Positions 24,801-36,410 of a stretch of 40,199 nt of DNA are shown here, piece by piece; position 1 is the stretch's first letter; every line of letters begins with the position of its first letter. Source of the DNA: Subtercola sp. GTDB lineage: Bacteria > Actinomycetota > Actinomycetes > Actinomycetales > Microbacteriaceae. Under the pieces are notes generated by a model. That model did no database searches. It saw only the letters and a program-made list of their open reading frames with translations, and had not been told where the DNA came from. Position numbers and translations under genes: made by a program. The DNA lies in assembly GCA_025463765.1 (NCBI GenBank), contig JAODBC010000008.1, positions 1 to 40,199 on the forward strand, read 5' to 3'.

Positions 24801-25817
24801 ATGACCCGAACCCTAAGAATCGCCACCCGGGGCAGTGCCCTCGCTCTTGCCCAGACCGGCATGATCGCGGCAGAGCTGACCCGGCTGACCGGTGTCGAGG
24901 TGCGCATCACGGTGGTGACGACCGAGGGCGATACCTCACGGGCATCCCTCTCCAGCATCGGCGGCACCGGAGTGTTCGCCAGCGCACTGCGCGCCGCTCT
25001 CGTTGCGGGTGAGGCCGACCTTGTGGTGCACTCGCTGAAAGACCTGCCGACCGCGCCATATCCGGGCCTGCGGCTCGCCGCGGTTCCGTCGCGTGAAGAC
25101 CCGCGCGACGCGCTCATCTCACGCGACAACCTGACTCTCGACGAGCTGCCGGAGGGCTGCCGCATCGGAACGGGCTCGCCCCGCCGGGTCGCGCAGCTGC
25201 TCAGTCTGCGCCCGGATGCCACGGTTGTGGACATTAGAGGTAATGTCGACACCAGGCTGGCAAAGGTGTCGAGCGGGGAACTTGATGCCGTGGTGCTTGC
25301 TGCCGCCGGTCTCACCAGACTGGGCAGGCTCGACGCTGTCACCGAGTTCTTCGATCTCGCACTGTGGCCGACCGCACCCGGCCAGGGCGCACTGGCACTC
25401 GAAGCGCGCGAGGAGGACAGCATTCCCGAGTTGGTCACGATCGACGATGCAGACACCCGTCTCTCGATAACCGCCGAGCGCGCCGTTCTCGCTGCGCTCG
25501 AAGCCGGATGCACGGCTCCCATCGGTGCGAACGCCACAGTGACGCGCCCCGCCTTTTCTTCTTCTGCGTTCGAGCTCACCCTGACCGCCGCGGTGTATAG
25601 CGCCGGCGGCGAAGAGGAGCTCGGCAGCAGCCGGTCGGTTCGGCTCGGCGGAGCGCTTGCCGTCGGCTTGGCTGATGCGGGGCTCGCCTCGACGGGCGCC
25701 GACCCGTCCGCGGTTTTCGCTGCGCAGGTCGAGGCGGCCGATGCCCTCGGCAGGGCGGTCGCCGCACAACTGCTCGACGATGGTGCCGCAGAGCTCACCG
25801 AGTTGGGGGCACGCTGA
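24801..25817 (+). CDS. hemC: Porphobilinogen deaminase (hydroxymethylbilane synthase)
   Basis: A 338-residue cytoplasmic enzyme assembling four porphobilinogens into hydroxymethylbilane. The N-terminus RTLRIATRGSALALAQT, HSLKDLPT, GSPRRVAQLL and PGQGALALEAR are invariant motifs. The dipyrromethane cofactor-binding Cys is C237 in EAGCTAPIGANA. Length is normal for the longer actinobacterial forms, with a variable Ala/Gly-rich region near residues 265-305. It begins 40 nt after hemH. Its stop overlaps the hemD start by one base (TGATG), indicating coupling. Confidence 0.97.
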   Translation: MTRTLRIATRGSALALAQTGMIAAELTRLTGVEVRITVVTTEGDTSRASLSSIGGTGVFASALRAALVAGEADLVVHSLKDLPTAPYPGLRLAAVPSREDPRDALISRDNLTLDELPEGCRIGTGSPRRVAQLLSLRPDATVVDIRGNVDTRLAKVSSGELDAVVLAAAGLTRLGRLDAVTEFFDLALWPTAPGQGALALEAREEDSIPELVTIDDADTRLSITAERAVLAALEAGCTAPIGANATVTRPAFSSSAFELTLTAAVYSAGGEEELGSSRSVRLGGALAVGLADAGLASTGADPSAVFAAQVEAADALGRAVAAQLLDDGAAELTELGAR

Positions 25818-26608
25818 TGTCGCTTTCGACGAACACGTCACCCACGGCGAAACCGCTGCAGGGCTGGCGCGTGCTCGTGCCGCGCGGCGGGCCCTGGGGG
25901 CACGGTGTCGCGAGCGACCTGCGCCGGTTCGGGGCGACCCCGATCGTCGCGCCGCTCATCAACTTCGCGCCGACCGACGACGCTCCGGCGCTCGAGAATG
26001 CGCTGCAGCGGCTTGCTGCGGGCGATTTCGATTGGCTCACGGTGACGAGTGCCACGACGGTCGATGTGCTTTCGGCACACCGGGCGGAGGTTCCGGCATC
26101 CACTCGCATCGCCGCCGTCGGCGAGACCACCGCGGCGGCGTTGACCGTGGCCGGCTACAAGGTCGATCTGGTTCCGCTCGAAGACAACTCGGCGAAGGGG
26201 CTGCTCTCTGAGATGAAGCAGTTCGAAGAGGCGGGGGCGTCGCTTCGTATTCTCACGCTGCGCAGCGAGCTGGCGAAGCCGGTGCTGACGAACGGGCTGA
26301 TCAAGCGCGGTCACTCGGTGGAGTCGGTTATCGCGTATCGCACCATCGGCGTGCCAGTCGACCCCAACATTCGCGAAGAGATCGCGGCGGGGTTCATCAA
26401 GGCGATTCTGGTCACGTCGGGTTCGGTCGCCGAACAGGTGCAACTGCAGCTCGGCCCGATTCCCGAGGGCACCATCGTCGCGTGCATCGGGCCGGTGACG
26501 GCTCAGGATGCCCGGTCGTACGGTCTGCGCGTCGACGTCATTGCCGAGCAGCGCACCGCCGAGTCGCTCATCGCCTCGGTCATCGAGGCGGCCCTGCAAT
26601 CGCGCTGA
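25817..26608 (+). CDS. hemD: Uroporphyrinogen III synthase
   Basis: A 263-residue HemD cyclising hydroxymethylbilane with ring-D inversion. The family is poorly conserved, but GWRVLVPRGGPWG at the N-terminus, DWLTVTSATTVDVL, RIAAVGETTAAAL, the second-domain ILVTSGSVAEQV and the CIGPVTAQDARSYGL ending are diagnostic. It has a two-lobed alpha/beta structure with no cofactor. The 1-nt overlap with hemC and identical strand place it in the operon. The 157-nt spacer after it contains the family B palindrome. Confidence 0.94.
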   Translation: MSLSTNTSPTAKPLQGWRVLVPRGGPWGHGVASDLRRFGATPIVAPLINFAPTDDAPALENALQRLAAGDFDWLTVTSATTVDVLSAHRAEVPASTRIAAVGETTAAALTVAGYKVDLVPLEDNSAKGLLSEMKQFEEAGASLRILTLRSELAKPVLTNGLIKRGHSVESVIAYRTIGVPVDPNIREEIAAGFIKAILVTSGSVAEQVQLQLGPIPEGTIVACIGPVTAQDARSYGLRVDVIAEQRTAESLIASVIEAALQSR

Positions 26609-26643
26609 CGCCCGTCGCGCTGCATTCTCGCCTTTCCGCGTGC

Positions 26644-26708
26644 CCGCGGCAGTTCGGCGCATCGGCGGTGGTTCGAACTACCGTGCACCTGCCGAACCAC
26701 AGCGCATG
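26644..26708. repeat. Imperfect palindromic intergenic repeat, family B copy 2
   Basis: Located between hemD and hemB. Blocks GCGGCAGTTCGGC, GGTGGTTCGAAC and CTGCCGAAC occur in the same order as at 16797-16862. Here the central part GGTGGTTCGAACTACC is itself a near-perfect palindrome (one mismatched pair). It may fold in the polycistronic heme mRNA and affect hemB expression. Confidence 0.6.
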
Positions 26709-26765
26709 CCTCACGCGGAGACGAGAGCGGGCGGAGCGCTCAGCGAGGGCGCGTAGGTTTAACGT

Positions 26766-27788
26766 ATGAGTACTTTTGGAAGCGGGCCTGACGGTGGCCA
26801 GCGCAGCTGGAACTCCAGCGTGCGGCCGCGGCGGCTTCGGGCGACTCCGGCGATGCGGCGACTGGTCGCCGAGACGCGGCTGAACCCTGCCGAGCTGGTG
26901 CTGCCGCTTTTCGTTCGGGAGGGTGACGAGCCGCGTGCGCTCAGCTCGATGCCGGGCATCCTGCAGCACACCACCGAAAGTGTTCGGGCTGCCGTGAATG
27001 AAGCTGCCGATCTGGGGCTCGGCGGCGTGATGCTGTTCGGGGTTCCCGACAAGAAAGACGCCATCGGGTCGGGCGCGACCGACCCCGACGGCATCTTGAA
27101 CGAGGCCACCCGGGTGGTCGTCGCCGAGGTGGGCGACGCGCTCGTGGTGCAGACCGATCTCTGCCTCGACGAATTCACCGATCACGGGCACTGCGGGGTG
27201 CTCGACGACGAGGGGCGGGTCGACAACGACGCCACCCTGCTGCGCTACCGCGACATGGCGCTCGCGCAGGCCGCCGCCGGCTCCGAGCTGCTCGGGCTGT
27301 CGGGCATGATGGACGGCCAGGTCGCCGCCGTGCGCGACGCGCTCGACTCCGAGGGCTTCACGAACACCGCGATTCTCGCGTACTCGGCGAAGTACGCCTC
27401 TGCGTTTTACGGGCCGTTCCGCGAGGCGGTCGGGTCGACTTTGCGCGGTGATCGCAAGACGTACCAGCAAGACCCGGCGAACCGGCGCGAGGGCCTTTAC
27501 GAGACGCAGCTCGACCTCGAACAGGGCGCCGACATCGTCATGGTGAAGCCCGCGATGAGCTACCTCGACGTGCTGGCCGACGTGGCGGCGATGTCGCCCG
27601 TTCCCGTCTGGGCGTACCAGGTGTCGGGCGAGTACGCGATGATCGAAGCCGCGGCAGCGAACGGCTGGATCGACCGGGAGCGCGCCGTCTTCGAGTCGGT
27701 CACGAGCATCCGCCGCGCCGGGGCCGACGTGGTGCTGACGTACTTCGCGCCCGAGATCGCTCGCGCGCTGCGCAAGTCGCTCGCGTGA
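26766..27788 (+). CDS. hemB: Porphobilinogen synthase (delta-aminolevulinate dehydratase)
   Basis: A 340-residue enzyme condensing two 5-aminolevulinate molecules. The Schiff-base lysines are K209 ([14 protein letters not shown]) and K261 ([10 protein letters not shown]). The metal-binding stretch reads [15 protein letters not shown]133 and C143 are kept, but the middle ligand of the classical three-Cys zinc site is Asp135, giving a hybrid between the zinc (Cys) and magnesium (Asp) types. I believe similar variants occur in other actinobacteria. A TAGG-like sequence precedes the ATG at 26766. It ends 22 nt before hemL. Confidence 0.97.
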   Translation: MSTFGSGPDGGQRSWNSSVRPRRLRATPAMRRLVAETRLNPAELVLPLFVREGDEPRALSSMPGILQHTTESVRAAVNEAADLGLGGVMLFGVPDKKDAIGSGATDPDGILNEATRVVVAEVGDALVVQTDLCLDEFTDHGHCGVLDDEGRVDNDATLLRYRDMALAQAAAGSELLGLSGMMDGQVAAVRDALDSEGFTNTAILAYSAKYASAFYGPFREAVGSTLRGDRKTYQQDPANRREGLYETQLDLEQGADIVMVKPAMSYLDVLADVAAMSPVPVWAYQVSGEYAMIEAAAANGWIDRERAVFESVTSIRRAGADVVLTYFAPEIARALRKSLA

Positions 27789-27810
27789 TGGTGTCGGAAA
27801 GGAACTGAAC

Positions 27811-29307
27811 GTGTCTGAGTCCGATGTGCTGTTCGCGAGGGCGAACGTTTCGATACCGGGCGGCGTGAATTCGCCCGTGCGGGCCTTTCGTTCGGTCGGC
27901 GGTACGCCGCGTTTCATGGTGTCGGCCCGCGGCGCGTACATCACCGACGCCGATGGCGTCGAATACGTCGACCTGGTGAACTCGTGGGGCCCGGCGATTC
28001 TCGGCCACGCGCATCCGGAGGTCGTCGCTGCGGTTCAGGATGCCGCAGCGCGAGGCCTCTCGTTCGGTGCCTCGACTCCCGCCGAGACCGAGCTCGCCGA
28101 AGCAGTTCGGGCCCGCATGTCGGTGGCTGGTCTCGCCCCCGTCGAGAAGGTTCGGCTGGTATCGACCGGTACCGAAGCCACGATGACGGCCATTCGTCTG
28201 GCACGAGGATTCACCGGCCGCGATCTGCTCGTCAAGTTCGCCGGGCATTACCACGGGCATTCGGATTCGCTGCTCGCCGAGGCAGGATCGGGTCTGGCGA
28301 CGCTGGCGATGCCGGCGTCGGCCGGGGTCACCGCCGCGACGGCCGCCCAGACGCTGGTGCTGCCGTATAACGATCTCGCTGCTGTGCGGGAGGTGTTCGC
28401 CGAGCATCCCGGGCGCATCGCCGCGGTCATCACCGAGGCCGCGGCCGCGAACATGGGCGTAGTCGCACCTGACGCCGCGTTCAACGCGACGCTCGCCGGC
28501 ATCGTGCACGAGAACGGTGCGCTCCTCATTCTCGACGAGGTGCTCACGGGGTTCCGGGTGGGCCCGGCCGGGTGGTGGGGGCTCGAGGTGTCGGGGCGGT
28601 CGCTCGGCGCCGCCGCCGCGAACGCCCGCGACCTGGGCGGCGAGCTGCCCTACAGCCCTGACCTCTTCACCTTCGGAAAGGTCATCGGCGGCGGCATGCC
28701 GCTTGCCGCTCTCGGCGGCCGGGCCGAGGTCATGGACTACCTTGCTCCTGTCGGCCCGGTGTACCAGGCCGGAACGCTGTCGGGTAACCCGGTGGCCGTC
28801 GCCGCGGGGCTCGCCACCCTGCGCCTGGCCGACGAAGCCGTGTATTCGAGGCTCGACAGTGCGGCATCCACTGTGTCGAACGCCGTATCGGCGGCGCTGA
28901 CCGCAGAGGGCGTGGCGCACTCCGTGCAGCGCGCAGGCAACCTGTTCAGCTTCGCGTTCGGAGAGTTCGCGGGCGGGGGTGCCGGTGTCTCCGCGGGCGG
29001 TGCTGCGGTAGGCGGTGCTTCGTCGGGCGGAGCTGCGGTAGGCGGTGCTTCAGGCGGAGCCGGAGCCGCTGGTGCTTCGGCCGGAGCCATCGCTGGCCCC
29101 CGCACCTACGCCCAGGTGCAGGGCCAGGAGTCGTTCCGGTATGCGCCGTTCTTCCATCACATGCTCGACGCCGGCGTCTCCCTGCCGCCCTCGGTATTCG
29201 AGGCGTGGTTCGTGTCGGCGGCGCTCGACGACTCGGCCATCGACCGTATCGTGTCGGCGCTTCCGGGCGCGGCTCGTTCCGCTCGCGAGGTTTCCCAGGC
29301 AGGATAG
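27811..29307 (+). CDS. hemL: Glutamate-1-semialdehyde 2,1-aminomutase
   Basis: A PLP-dependent class III aminotransferase-fold enzyme making 5-aminolevulinate from the HemA product. The PLP lysine is K290 ([15 protein letters not shown]). [13 protein letters not shown], the [15 protein letters not shown] phosphate-binding region and [13 protein letters not shown] are canonical. A GTG start follows GGAAAGGA. At 498 residues it exceeds the usual roughly 430-445. An insertion at about residues 387-430 consists of tandem [10 protein letters not shown]-type pentapeptides encoded by 15-nt units, between the FSFAFGEF strand and [15 protein letters not shown] shorter Ala/Gly-rich extension lies near residues 262-280. 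The reading frame is intact. Together with the divergent hemA it provides the C5 pathway entry. Confidence 0.95.
   Translation: MSESDVLFARANVSIPGGVNSPVRAFRSVGGTPRFMVSARGAYITDADGVEYVDLVNSWGPAILGHAHPEVVAAVQDAAARGLSFGASTPAETELAEAVRARMSVAGLAPVEKVRLVSTGTEATMTAIRLARGFTGRDLLVKFAGHYHGHSDSLLAEAGSGLATLAMPASAGVTAATAAQTLVLPYNDLAAVREVFAEHPGRIAAVITEAAAANMGVVAPDAAFNATLAGIVHENGALLILDEVLTGFRVGPAGWWGLEVSGRSLGAAAANARDLGGELPYSPDLFTFGKVIGGGMPLAALGGRAEVMDYLAPVGPVYQAGTLSGNPVAVAAGLATLRLADEAVYSRLDSAASTVSNAVSAALTAEGVAHSVQRAGNLFSFAFGEFAGGGAGVSAGGAAVGGASSGGAAVGGASGGAGAAGASAGAIAGPRTYAQVQGQESFRYAPFFHHMLDAGVSLPPSVFEAWFVSAALDDSAIDRIVSALPGAARSAREVSQAG
28992..29060. repeat. 15-nt tandem repeats within hemL
   Basis: In-frame units encode [15 protein letters not shown] and GGASG in succession; the two 30-nt pairs are nearly identical at the DNA level. 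The run then degrades into [10 protein letters not shown]. It lies wholly within the Gly/Ala insertion of HemL. Confidence 0.85.
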
Positions 29308-29311
29308 GGGC

Positions 29312-29698
29312 ATGGCAGTTCTGTTCGTGCATCCCGATCGTTTGGAGATCAGGCTGACGCGAGCCGAAAAGCTCATGTCGCTGCGCCGCAGCGACATCGA
29401 GGTGCCGCTGGAGAGCATCCGCTCGGCCGCCCTGACCGACGACCCGTGGGTGTGGGTGCGCGGAATCCGGGCGCCGGGAACGGCGATTCCGCTGACGCTG
29501 GCCGTCGGGTCGTGGAAGTATCACGACGGCAAAGACTTTCTGCTCATCAAGGGCACGCGAACGTCGGTGGTGATCGACCTCGAGAACGCAGAGTTCTCGC
29601 GCATCATCGTCACCACGAAGCATTCGTTGACGCTGCTGCGGGCACTGCGCCTGCCCCCGCTGGAGTCGGCGGGCGCGACGCAGATCGTCGCCGACTGA
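29312..29698 (+). CDS. Conserved-looking hypothetical protein, beta-rich (PH-like?)
   Basis: A 128-residue protein starting MAVLFVHPDRLEIRLTRAEK, only 4 nt after the hemL stop, with AGGA upstream, so it is likely the last gene of the heme operon. Alternating hydrophobic/polar strands (IEVPLESIRSAAL, WVWVRGIRAPG, TLAVGSWKYHDGKDFLLI, TSVVIDLENAEFSRIIVTT) followed by a C-terminal helix (HSLTLLRALRL) suggest a PH-like or lipocalin-like beta barrel. The WVRGIRAPG and KDFLLIKG stretches look like ligand-facing turns. There is no signal peptide or membrane helix. I do not recognise the family with certainty; a role in heme handling is suggested only by linkage. Confidence 0.75.
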   Translation: MAVLFVHPDRLEIRLTRAEKLMSLRRSDIEVPLESIRSAALTDDPWVWVRGIRAPGTAIPLTLAVGSWKYHDGKDFLLIKGTRTSVVIDLENAEFSRIIVTTKHSLTLLRALRLPPLESAGATQIVAD

Positions 29699-29707
29699 GG
29701 CGCGAAC

Positions 29708-29711
<4 letters not shown>
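29695..29711. terminator. Short hairpin spanning two convergent stop codons
   Basis: CTGAG (29695-29699) and CTCAG (29707-29711) pair around a 7-nt loop and cover the ends of the PH-like gene (plus) and the TPR-like gene (minus). It is the only dyad in the 9-nt convergent gap. The stem is short and there is no U-run, so the terminator role is tentative. Confidence 0.3.
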
Positions 29712-32965
<3,254 letters not shown>

Positions 32966-32968
32966 CAC

Positions 32969-35266
32969 TCAGTACGGCAGACGGCCGAGCGTCTGGCCGG
33001 GGCTCCAGGTCGATCGTACCGGCGAGATCGTGGGCGGGTTTCGGTGGGTCGGCTCGGGGTGCGGTACGGGGTGTGGTGCGGGGTGTGGTTTGCTCGGGGG
33101 CGAAGACGAGCGTGGATGCTCGTCGGAAGACTGCTCGGAGTCGCCGAGGCCCCGCGGGGCGAACGTAGGAGCGCCCGGCGCAGACGTCTCCGGTACGGCC
33201 GGTGTCGGTATCGGTATCGGTATCGGTGTCGGTGCCCGGGTCGGGGCCGGTGCCGGTGCCCGGGCCGGTGTCGGTGTCGCGTCGGGCGAGACGCCCGACT
33301 TGGTTGTGGCGTCGGCTGAGTACGCTGGCGCAGATGAAGTGCGGGCGCCTGGAAGCGGTGGCGTCAGGAGCGACGCAAAGTCTGGTTGCTCGCTCAGAGA
33401 CGTTTCCGTGAGGGCCGCGCCGGCCCCGTGCGCGCTGCTGGCGAGCGCGGTGTCACCGGTGGGGTTGCGCGGCGCGACGCCCGCGAAGGTCGAGTCGAGG
33501 AGAATGCCACGACCCGGATGCTGTGTCACGAGGGAGTAGATCCGCTCGAGCAATCCGGAGCCGAAGGCCAGCCTCCAGAACGTCGCGAGTAGAAGCACGA
33601 CGACGATGACGACCACCGGAAGAAGCCAGTGCAGCTCGCGCCCGGGAACCTCCGTCGAGTCGAGCCGTGCGGCCGCGTCAAAAAAGAAGGTAGCCGCGGG
33701 AGAACCCGGTGCCGCGAGGGCGATCGTGCACGACCCGGCCACGGTGACGGCGCCGATGCTCAGCGCCAGGGTTCCCGCTGCGGAGAGGGGCAGCAGAACC
33801 CAGCGTGCGGTCGAGCCGACCAGAAGGCATGCCGCGACCACGGCCAGGCCGATGCCCGCGAGGCCGACTACGACGAAAACCGAGGGCGGGGCCCCCGCCA
33901 CGAATGAGGCGAATCCGTTGAGCGCGGCGCTGGGGAGGGCATCCGCTTCGCCGGGAGGCCAGACCGCGGAGGCGAGTATCGCAAGCGGCGAACCGGAGAG
34001 CGGGTCTGCCGGAACGAGCGCGTATCTGCCGACAGCCCAGGCGCCTGCGAAGCCGAGAGCCCCCAGGGCGCAGCCACTGCCGAAGAGAACGAGCCGTACC
34101 GAGAGGAGGTCGAGTCGCAGGCGGCCTATCGCCATGCCGGCCAGATACAGGCTGGCCCAAGGCAAAAACACGGCGACAGCGTTGATGACCGGTGTGCGGG
34201 AGTGCTGGTACACGAACGCGGCGACGACCGGCGCGACCAGCGCGCAGCCGGCAGCGACGGTGAAGAGCAGAGCCGACCCGCAGCGGGTGAAAATCAGTTC
34301 GGCGAGGGCGAGCAGGCCGAGGTAGATCAAAAGACCACCGGAGAACAACGCGGCAGGAACCGTGAGGGTCACGACGGTCGCCCACAGGCCCGAGGGCAGA
34401 GGCGCGGATGATCGACCCAGCCACCATTCGGAACCGAAGCGCCCGATTGCATAGCCGGTCGCGAGCACGGCGAACCCGCCGATCACGAACAGTACCGCGC
34501 GAACCAGTGTGCGAAGTCGTGCCTGCAACTGGGGCACGCCGCTGAGCCCTTCGTATCCGCCCGAGAGCAGACTCGTCGAGACGCCACCGACGATGGCGAA
34601 CACGATGCCCGCCAGCACCAACAGGCTGCCACTGCCTGCAAGGGCAGCCCAGGTCGCCGGCTCGAGCAGCTGCACACCGGCGGCGGCAGAAGGTAACGAT
34701 GACGTGAGGGCGTGCGGCGGAATGACTAGCTCGGCCAGGCCCGCCACCGAGGCGACCACAGCGATTCCGCGAGCTGAGTCGATACCGATTACCCGGCCGG
34801 TGGCCCCGAACAGCCGGCGCACCACCGTGCCCTCTGCTTCGTCATCGTTCGCTGCGCGCTCGACAGCGGTGGCTGCGGTGGCTGGCCCCATGCCCGAGGC
34901 AGTGGCGCTGGCGGTGGCAGTGGCAGTGGCGCTGGCGACCGGCGTCGAGCTCCGCTGGGTGGCCGCCACGGCTGGGATCGTGCCGGTAGCTGCCGTAGCC
35001 GTGGCCGCGGGGGCGGCCTCGTGAGACACTCTCTGTGCAACGGAGGCGGGCTGTGACCCGACACGCGCGGTGCGCGCCGGCGTGGCACTGGCAGCCTTCG
35101 CACTGGCAGCCTTCGCGCCGGCCGTCTTCGCACTGGCCGTCTTCGCCCCCGGCACTTTCGCCACGCCCACGGAGTACTCCTCGCCCGAGTGGCTGGCGTC
35201 CGCGCTCGAGCGCCGTGCGCCCGCCGTGCCGCGGCGGGCGTTGCGGTGCACAAACGATACCGCCAT
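32969..35266 (-). CDS. Multi-pass membrane protein with low-complexity cytoplasmic tails, uncharacterised
   Basis: A 765-residue protein whose ATG at 35266 is preceded by GAGGAG 7 nt upstream, a clear ribosome binding site. Residues 1 to about 140 are Ala/Lys/Ser/Thr-rich and disordered, with tandem pentapeptides AKTAS, AKTAG, AKAAS, AKAAS (histone H1-like composition) and an ATATATASATAS run. A short globular part (TVVRRLFGATGRVIGIDSARGIAVVASVAGLAELVIPPHAL) precedes about 9 transmembrane helices (about residues 195-590). The last about 150 residues are Pro/Thr/Ser-rich with PxPxPx repeats and many PHP motifs. I cannot assign a family. The stop codon directly abuts the GTG/ATG of the TPR-like gene, indicating a functional pair. 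Transporter, scaffold and envelope roles are all possible. Confidence 0.75.
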   Translation of the reverse strand: MAVSFVHRNARRGTAGARRSSADASHSGEEYSVGVAKVPGAKTASAKTAGAKAASAKAASATPARTARVGSQPASVAQRVSHEAAPAATATAATGTIPAVAATQRSSTPVASATATATASATASGMGPATAATAVERAANDDEAEGTVVRRLFGATGRVIGIDSARGIAVVASVAGLAELVIPPHALTSSLPSAAAGVQLLEPATWAALAGSGSLLVLAGIVFAIVGGVSTSLLSGGYEGLSGVPQLQARLRTLVRAVLFVIGGFAVLATGYAIGRFGSEWWLGRSSAPLPSGLWATVVTLTVPAALFSGGLLIYLGLLALAELIFTRCGSALLFTVAAGCALVAPVVAAFVYQHSRTPVINAVAVFLPWASLYLAGMAIGRLRLDLLSVRLVLFGSGCALGALGFAGAWAVGRYALVPADPLSGSPLAILASAVWPPGEADALPSAALNGFASFVAGAPPSVFVVVGLAGIGLAVVAACLLVGSTARWVLLPLSAAGTLALSIGAVTVAGSCTIALAAPGSPAATFFFDAAARLDSTEVPGRELHWLLPVVVIVVVLLLATFWRLAFGSGLLERIYSLVTQHPGRGILLDSTFAGVAPRNPTGDTALASSAHGAGAALTETSLSEQPDFASLLTPPLPGARTSSAPAYSADATTKSGVSPDATPTPARAPAPAPTRAPTPIPIPIPTPAVPETSAPGAPTFAPRGLGDSEQSSDEHPRSSSPPSKPHPAPHPVPHPEPTHRNPPTISPVRSTWSPGQTLGRLPY
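33198..33284. repeat. Hexanucleotide repeats in the membrane-protein gene (C-terminal tail)
   Basis: GGTATC/GGTGTC/GGTGCC-type hexamers on the plus strand encode the TPIPIPIPTP and APAPAPTRAPTP dipeptide runs near the C-terminus of the 765-residue protein. They are in-frame multiples of three and prone to length change. Confidence 0.85.
34899..34941. repeat. Hexanucleotide repeats in the membrane-protein gene (N-terminal tail)
   Basis: Tandem GTGGCr/GCTGGC-like hexamers encode the alternating Ala-Thr/Ala-Ser run (ASATATATASATA) in the N-terminal disordered tail. They are independent of the 15-nt repeats further upstream in the same gene. Confidence 0.8.
35086..35160. repeat. 15-nt tandem repeats in the membrane-protein gene
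   Basis: About five 15-nt units of the form GCACTGGCAGCCTTC on the plus strand encode AKAAS, AKAAS, AKTAG and AKTAS on the minus strand, with a degraded fifth unit. The first two are identical in DNA, implying recent duplication. Confidence 0.85.
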
Positions 35267-35303
35267 GCCTGAACTCCTCGAATAGAACAACTCTCGAGAA
35301 ATC

Positions 35304-35309
35304 ATCATA
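35304..35309 (-). promoter_or_regulatory. Candidate -10 box for the membrane/TPR gene pair
   Basis: TATGAT on the minus strand lies about 38 nt before the ATG at 35266, giving an expected leader of about 30 nt with a GAGGAG ribosome binding site. No good -35 hexamer is seen. The 150-nt spacer 35267-35416 also contains a TGGGT/ACCCA dyad (about 35335-35348) and three GAGTGCC-like heptamers. Confidence 0.35.
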
Positions 35310-35416
35310 GCCGAGGTTTGCTCAGTACGATCGATTGGGTGTCTACCCAGTACGAGGTACGCGAGTGCCGAGTGCCGAATGCCGCAGCGCGGTGTGGCGG
35401 GTTCCTGACCCGGGCT

Positions 35417-36394
35417 CTACTGCCGAACGTCGATGACGGTGCGCCCCCGCACGCGGCCGGCCAGAATCTGCGCTCCGGCGCCGATCACGTCGCTCAGCCC
35501 GATGGTGGTCGTCATCGAGCTGAGCAGTTCTCCGTCGAGTTCGGCGGCCAGCGTGGCCCAAGCGTGTTCGCGCGCGTCGAGCGGTGCTTCCACAGAGTTC
35601 GCGCCCGACAGCGTCACCGCGCGCAGAATGAACGGCATCACCGTCACGGGCAGATCGGCGCCCTGTGCGAGCCCGCAGCTCACCACGATTCCGCCGTAGT
35701 TCGTCTGGGCGAGCACGTTCGCGAGGGTCGAGCTGCCCACCGAGTCGATGGCCGCCGCCCAGCGCGCCTTCTGCAGCGGTTTGCCGAGGTCGGCGAACTC
35801 CGCGCGGTCGATCACGGCGCCGGCCCCGATGCTGCGCAGGTAGTCGCCGTGCTCGTCGGCGCGCCCTGTCGAGGCGGTCACTGCGTATCCGCGTCCAGCT
35901 AGCAACGCGACGGCGACCGACCCGACCCCGCCCGCCGCTCCGGTGACCAGCACGTCGCCGTCGGCAGGGCGGATGCCCGCCCGCTCGATGGCCAGAACGC
36001 CGATCATCGCGGTGAAGCCGGCGGTACCGATGGCGGCGGCCCGCTGCGGGGAGAGGCCTTCGGGCAGGTGGATCAGAGCATCCGCTCGCACCCTGGCCCG
36101 TTCTGCGAAGCCGCCGAACGCACGCTCACCCATGCCGTCGCCGTTCAGCAGCACGCGGTCGCCTGGCGCGAAGCGACCCGACGACGATTGCGCGACGACG
36201 CCCACCACGTCGATGCCGGGGATGAGCGGCCACGTGCGCACGACACCGCGGTTGCCCGACAGCGCGAGCCCGTCTTTGTAGTTCAGGCTCGAGTACTCGA
36301 CGTCGATCGTGACGTCGCCGGGCTGCAGAAAGTCGTCGTCGACCTCCCTGATCTCTGCGGGCACTCCTTCATCGACCACGATCGCACGAAACAT
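35417..36394 (-). CDS. acuI: Acrylyl-CoA reductase family oxidoreductase (AcuI/YhdH, MDR superfamily)
   Basis: A 325-residue medium-chain dehydrogenase/reductase without the structural zinc Cys cluster. It has the family N-terminus FRAIVVDEG, SSLNYKDGLALSG, PLIPGIDVVGVV, the NADPH-binding VTGAAGGVGSVAVALLA and SCGLAQGADLPVTVMPFILRAVTLSG. AcuI/YhdH proteins reduce acryloyl-CoA or related enoyl substrates with NADPH in the cytoplasm. The start at 36394 yields the standard N-terminus, with GTGGAGG close upstream. The stem-loop/polypurine repeat copy 2 ends its stem 46 nt before this start codon. It precedes the membrane/TPR pair on the same strand with a 150-nt gap, so independent transcription is likely. 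Confidence 0.92.
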   Translation of the reverse strand: MFRAIVVDEGVPAEIREVDDDFLQPGDVTIDVEYSSLNYKDGLALSGNRGVVRTWPLIPGIDVVGVVAQSSSGRFAPGDRVLLNGDGMGERAFGGFAERARVRADALIHLPEGLSPQRAAAIGTAGFTAMIGVLAIERAGIRPADGDVLVTGAAGGVGSVAVALLAGRGYAVTASTGRADEHGDYLRSIGAGAVIDRAEFADLGKPLQKARWAAAIDSVGSSTLANVLAQTNYGGIVVSCGLAQGADLPVTVMPFILRAVTLSGANSVEAPLDAREHAWATLAAELDGELLSSMTTTIGLSDVIGAGAQILAGRVRGRTVIDVRQ

Positions 36395-36410
36395 GCCTCC
36401 ACCCTATGGC

